Assembly (NCBI GenBank): GCA_905212515.1 | Contig: CAJMEU010000163.1 | Location: 1-6,046, forward strand | DNA from: an uncultured Oscillospiraceae bacterium | GTDB lineage: Bacteria; Bacillota; Clostridia; Oscillospirales; Ruminococcaceae | Direction: 5' to 3' | DNA: 6,046 nt | Shown here: positions 5,599 to 6,046 of the stretch, in pieces | Layout of the letters: each line of letters starts with the position of its first letter | How positions within the stretch are numbered: the stretch's first letter is position 1 | The notes under the pieces: model-generated | The model's input: the letters and a program-made list of their open reading frames with translations, nothing else | The model's database searches: none | Told to the model about the DNA's origin: nothing | Program-made: the position numbers and the translations under genes

Positions 5599-6046
5599 TC
5601 AGGCGCCGGGCCCCTCGTCGCCGTTCTCGGCCGGGCCGAACATGCCGGGGATGGGCCGCACGTACACGGCGCCCTGCTCCGGCTCCAAACGCTGTAAAAA
5701 TTCCGGCACGGCCGGGAACAGGTACTCGCCGCCCGGGCCCGTCACCGTGTAGATGTCGCTGGCCGACGGGTGGGCGATGGCCGTCACCTCGCCGTACACG
5801 CGGCCCGTGTCCGCGTCCACCACCTTGCAGCCGATGATGTCCTGCACATAATAGCGCCCGGCGGGCAGGGGCGCGTCCTCCCGGTCAAAATAGGCCACCC
5901 TGCGCAGCAGCGGCCGCGCGGCCTCGATGGAATCCACCCCCGCCAGCTTCAAAAGGCACATGCCCTTGTGGATGCGCGCGGCCTCGATCTCCACCGGGCG
6001 TCCGCCCTCGGCGGGGAGGGCAAGCCGCGGCCGGCGGGCCCCCAAA
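5599..6046 (-). CDS. rimM: Ribosome maturation factor RimM (partial, N-terminus outside window)
   Basis: 16S rRNA processing factor that binds ribosomal protein S19 and helps the 30S head to mature. Only the last 148 residues are present; about 20-30 N-terminal residues lie beyond the window edge. The first in-frame codon (6043-6045) is TTG and is probably an internal leucine, not a start. Visible parts are the end of the N-terminal beta-barrel domain (VEIEAARIHKGMCLLKLAGV, then the conserved DSIEAARPLLRR segment) and the C-terminal PRC-barrel (YYVQDIIGCKVVD, GRVYGEVTAIAHPSASDIY, then YLFPAVPEFLQ). The stop lies 13 bases before trmD, so the two are co-transcribed. The C-terminal tail after PGMF is short and acidic. 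Confidence 0.93.
   Translation of the reverse strand, partial: LGARRPRLALPAEGGRPVEIEAARIHKGMCLLKLAGVDSIEAARPLLRRVAYFDREDAPLPAGRYYVQDIIGCKVVDADTGRVYGEVTAIAHPSASDIYTVTGPGGEYLFPAVPEFLQRLEPEQGAVYVRPIPGMFGPAENGDEGPGA

Overview
This is a GC-rich window of ordinary bacterial housekeeping genes, all on the minus strand. It reads (from high to low coordinates) rimM (partial) - trmD - ptsH - uvrC - rsmD - a coiled-coil protein of unknown function - perR - rubrerythrin. The gene set points to an anaerobic Firmicute. HPr has both His15 and the regulatory Ser46, the Fur-family regulator has PerR-type metal ligands, and a short clostridial-type rubrerythrin follows it. The high GC content and strong AGGAG-type ribosome binding sites suggest a GC-rich gut clostridium, perhaps Oscillospiraceae/Ruminococcaceae. 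That placement is inference.

Layout: 5599-6046 (rimM 3' part) and 4815-5585 (trmD) form the end of a ribosome/tRNA maturation operon, with 13 bases between them. A 209-base AT-rich gap (4606-4814) follows and carries the ptsH promoter. The usual next gene, rplS, is not there. ptsH (4342-4605) looks like a single-gene unit, with a promoter at 4653-4682 and a hairpin terminator at 4290-4318. uvrC (2385-4247) comes next. A near-consensus promoter overlapping its stop codon drives rsmD and a coiled-coil gene (1245-1742), which ends at a strong hairpin terminator at 1197-1246.

The last unit is an oxidative-stress pair. A consensus-like promoter at 1139-1167 contains a perfect 7-bp inverted repeat in its spacer, which looks like a Fur-family operator. 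It drives perR and, 58 bases later, rubrerythrin. The likely logic is that the peroxide sensor represses its own operon, and peroxide relieves this to make rubrerythrin, a peroxidase.

I see no CRISPR array, insertion sequence, phage gene, tRNA or rRNA, and nothing that looks like a new defence or mobile system. The observations worth a second look are the perR operator geometry, the missing rplS and coaD neighbours, the AT-rich gap after trmD, and the uncharacterised coiled-coil protein.
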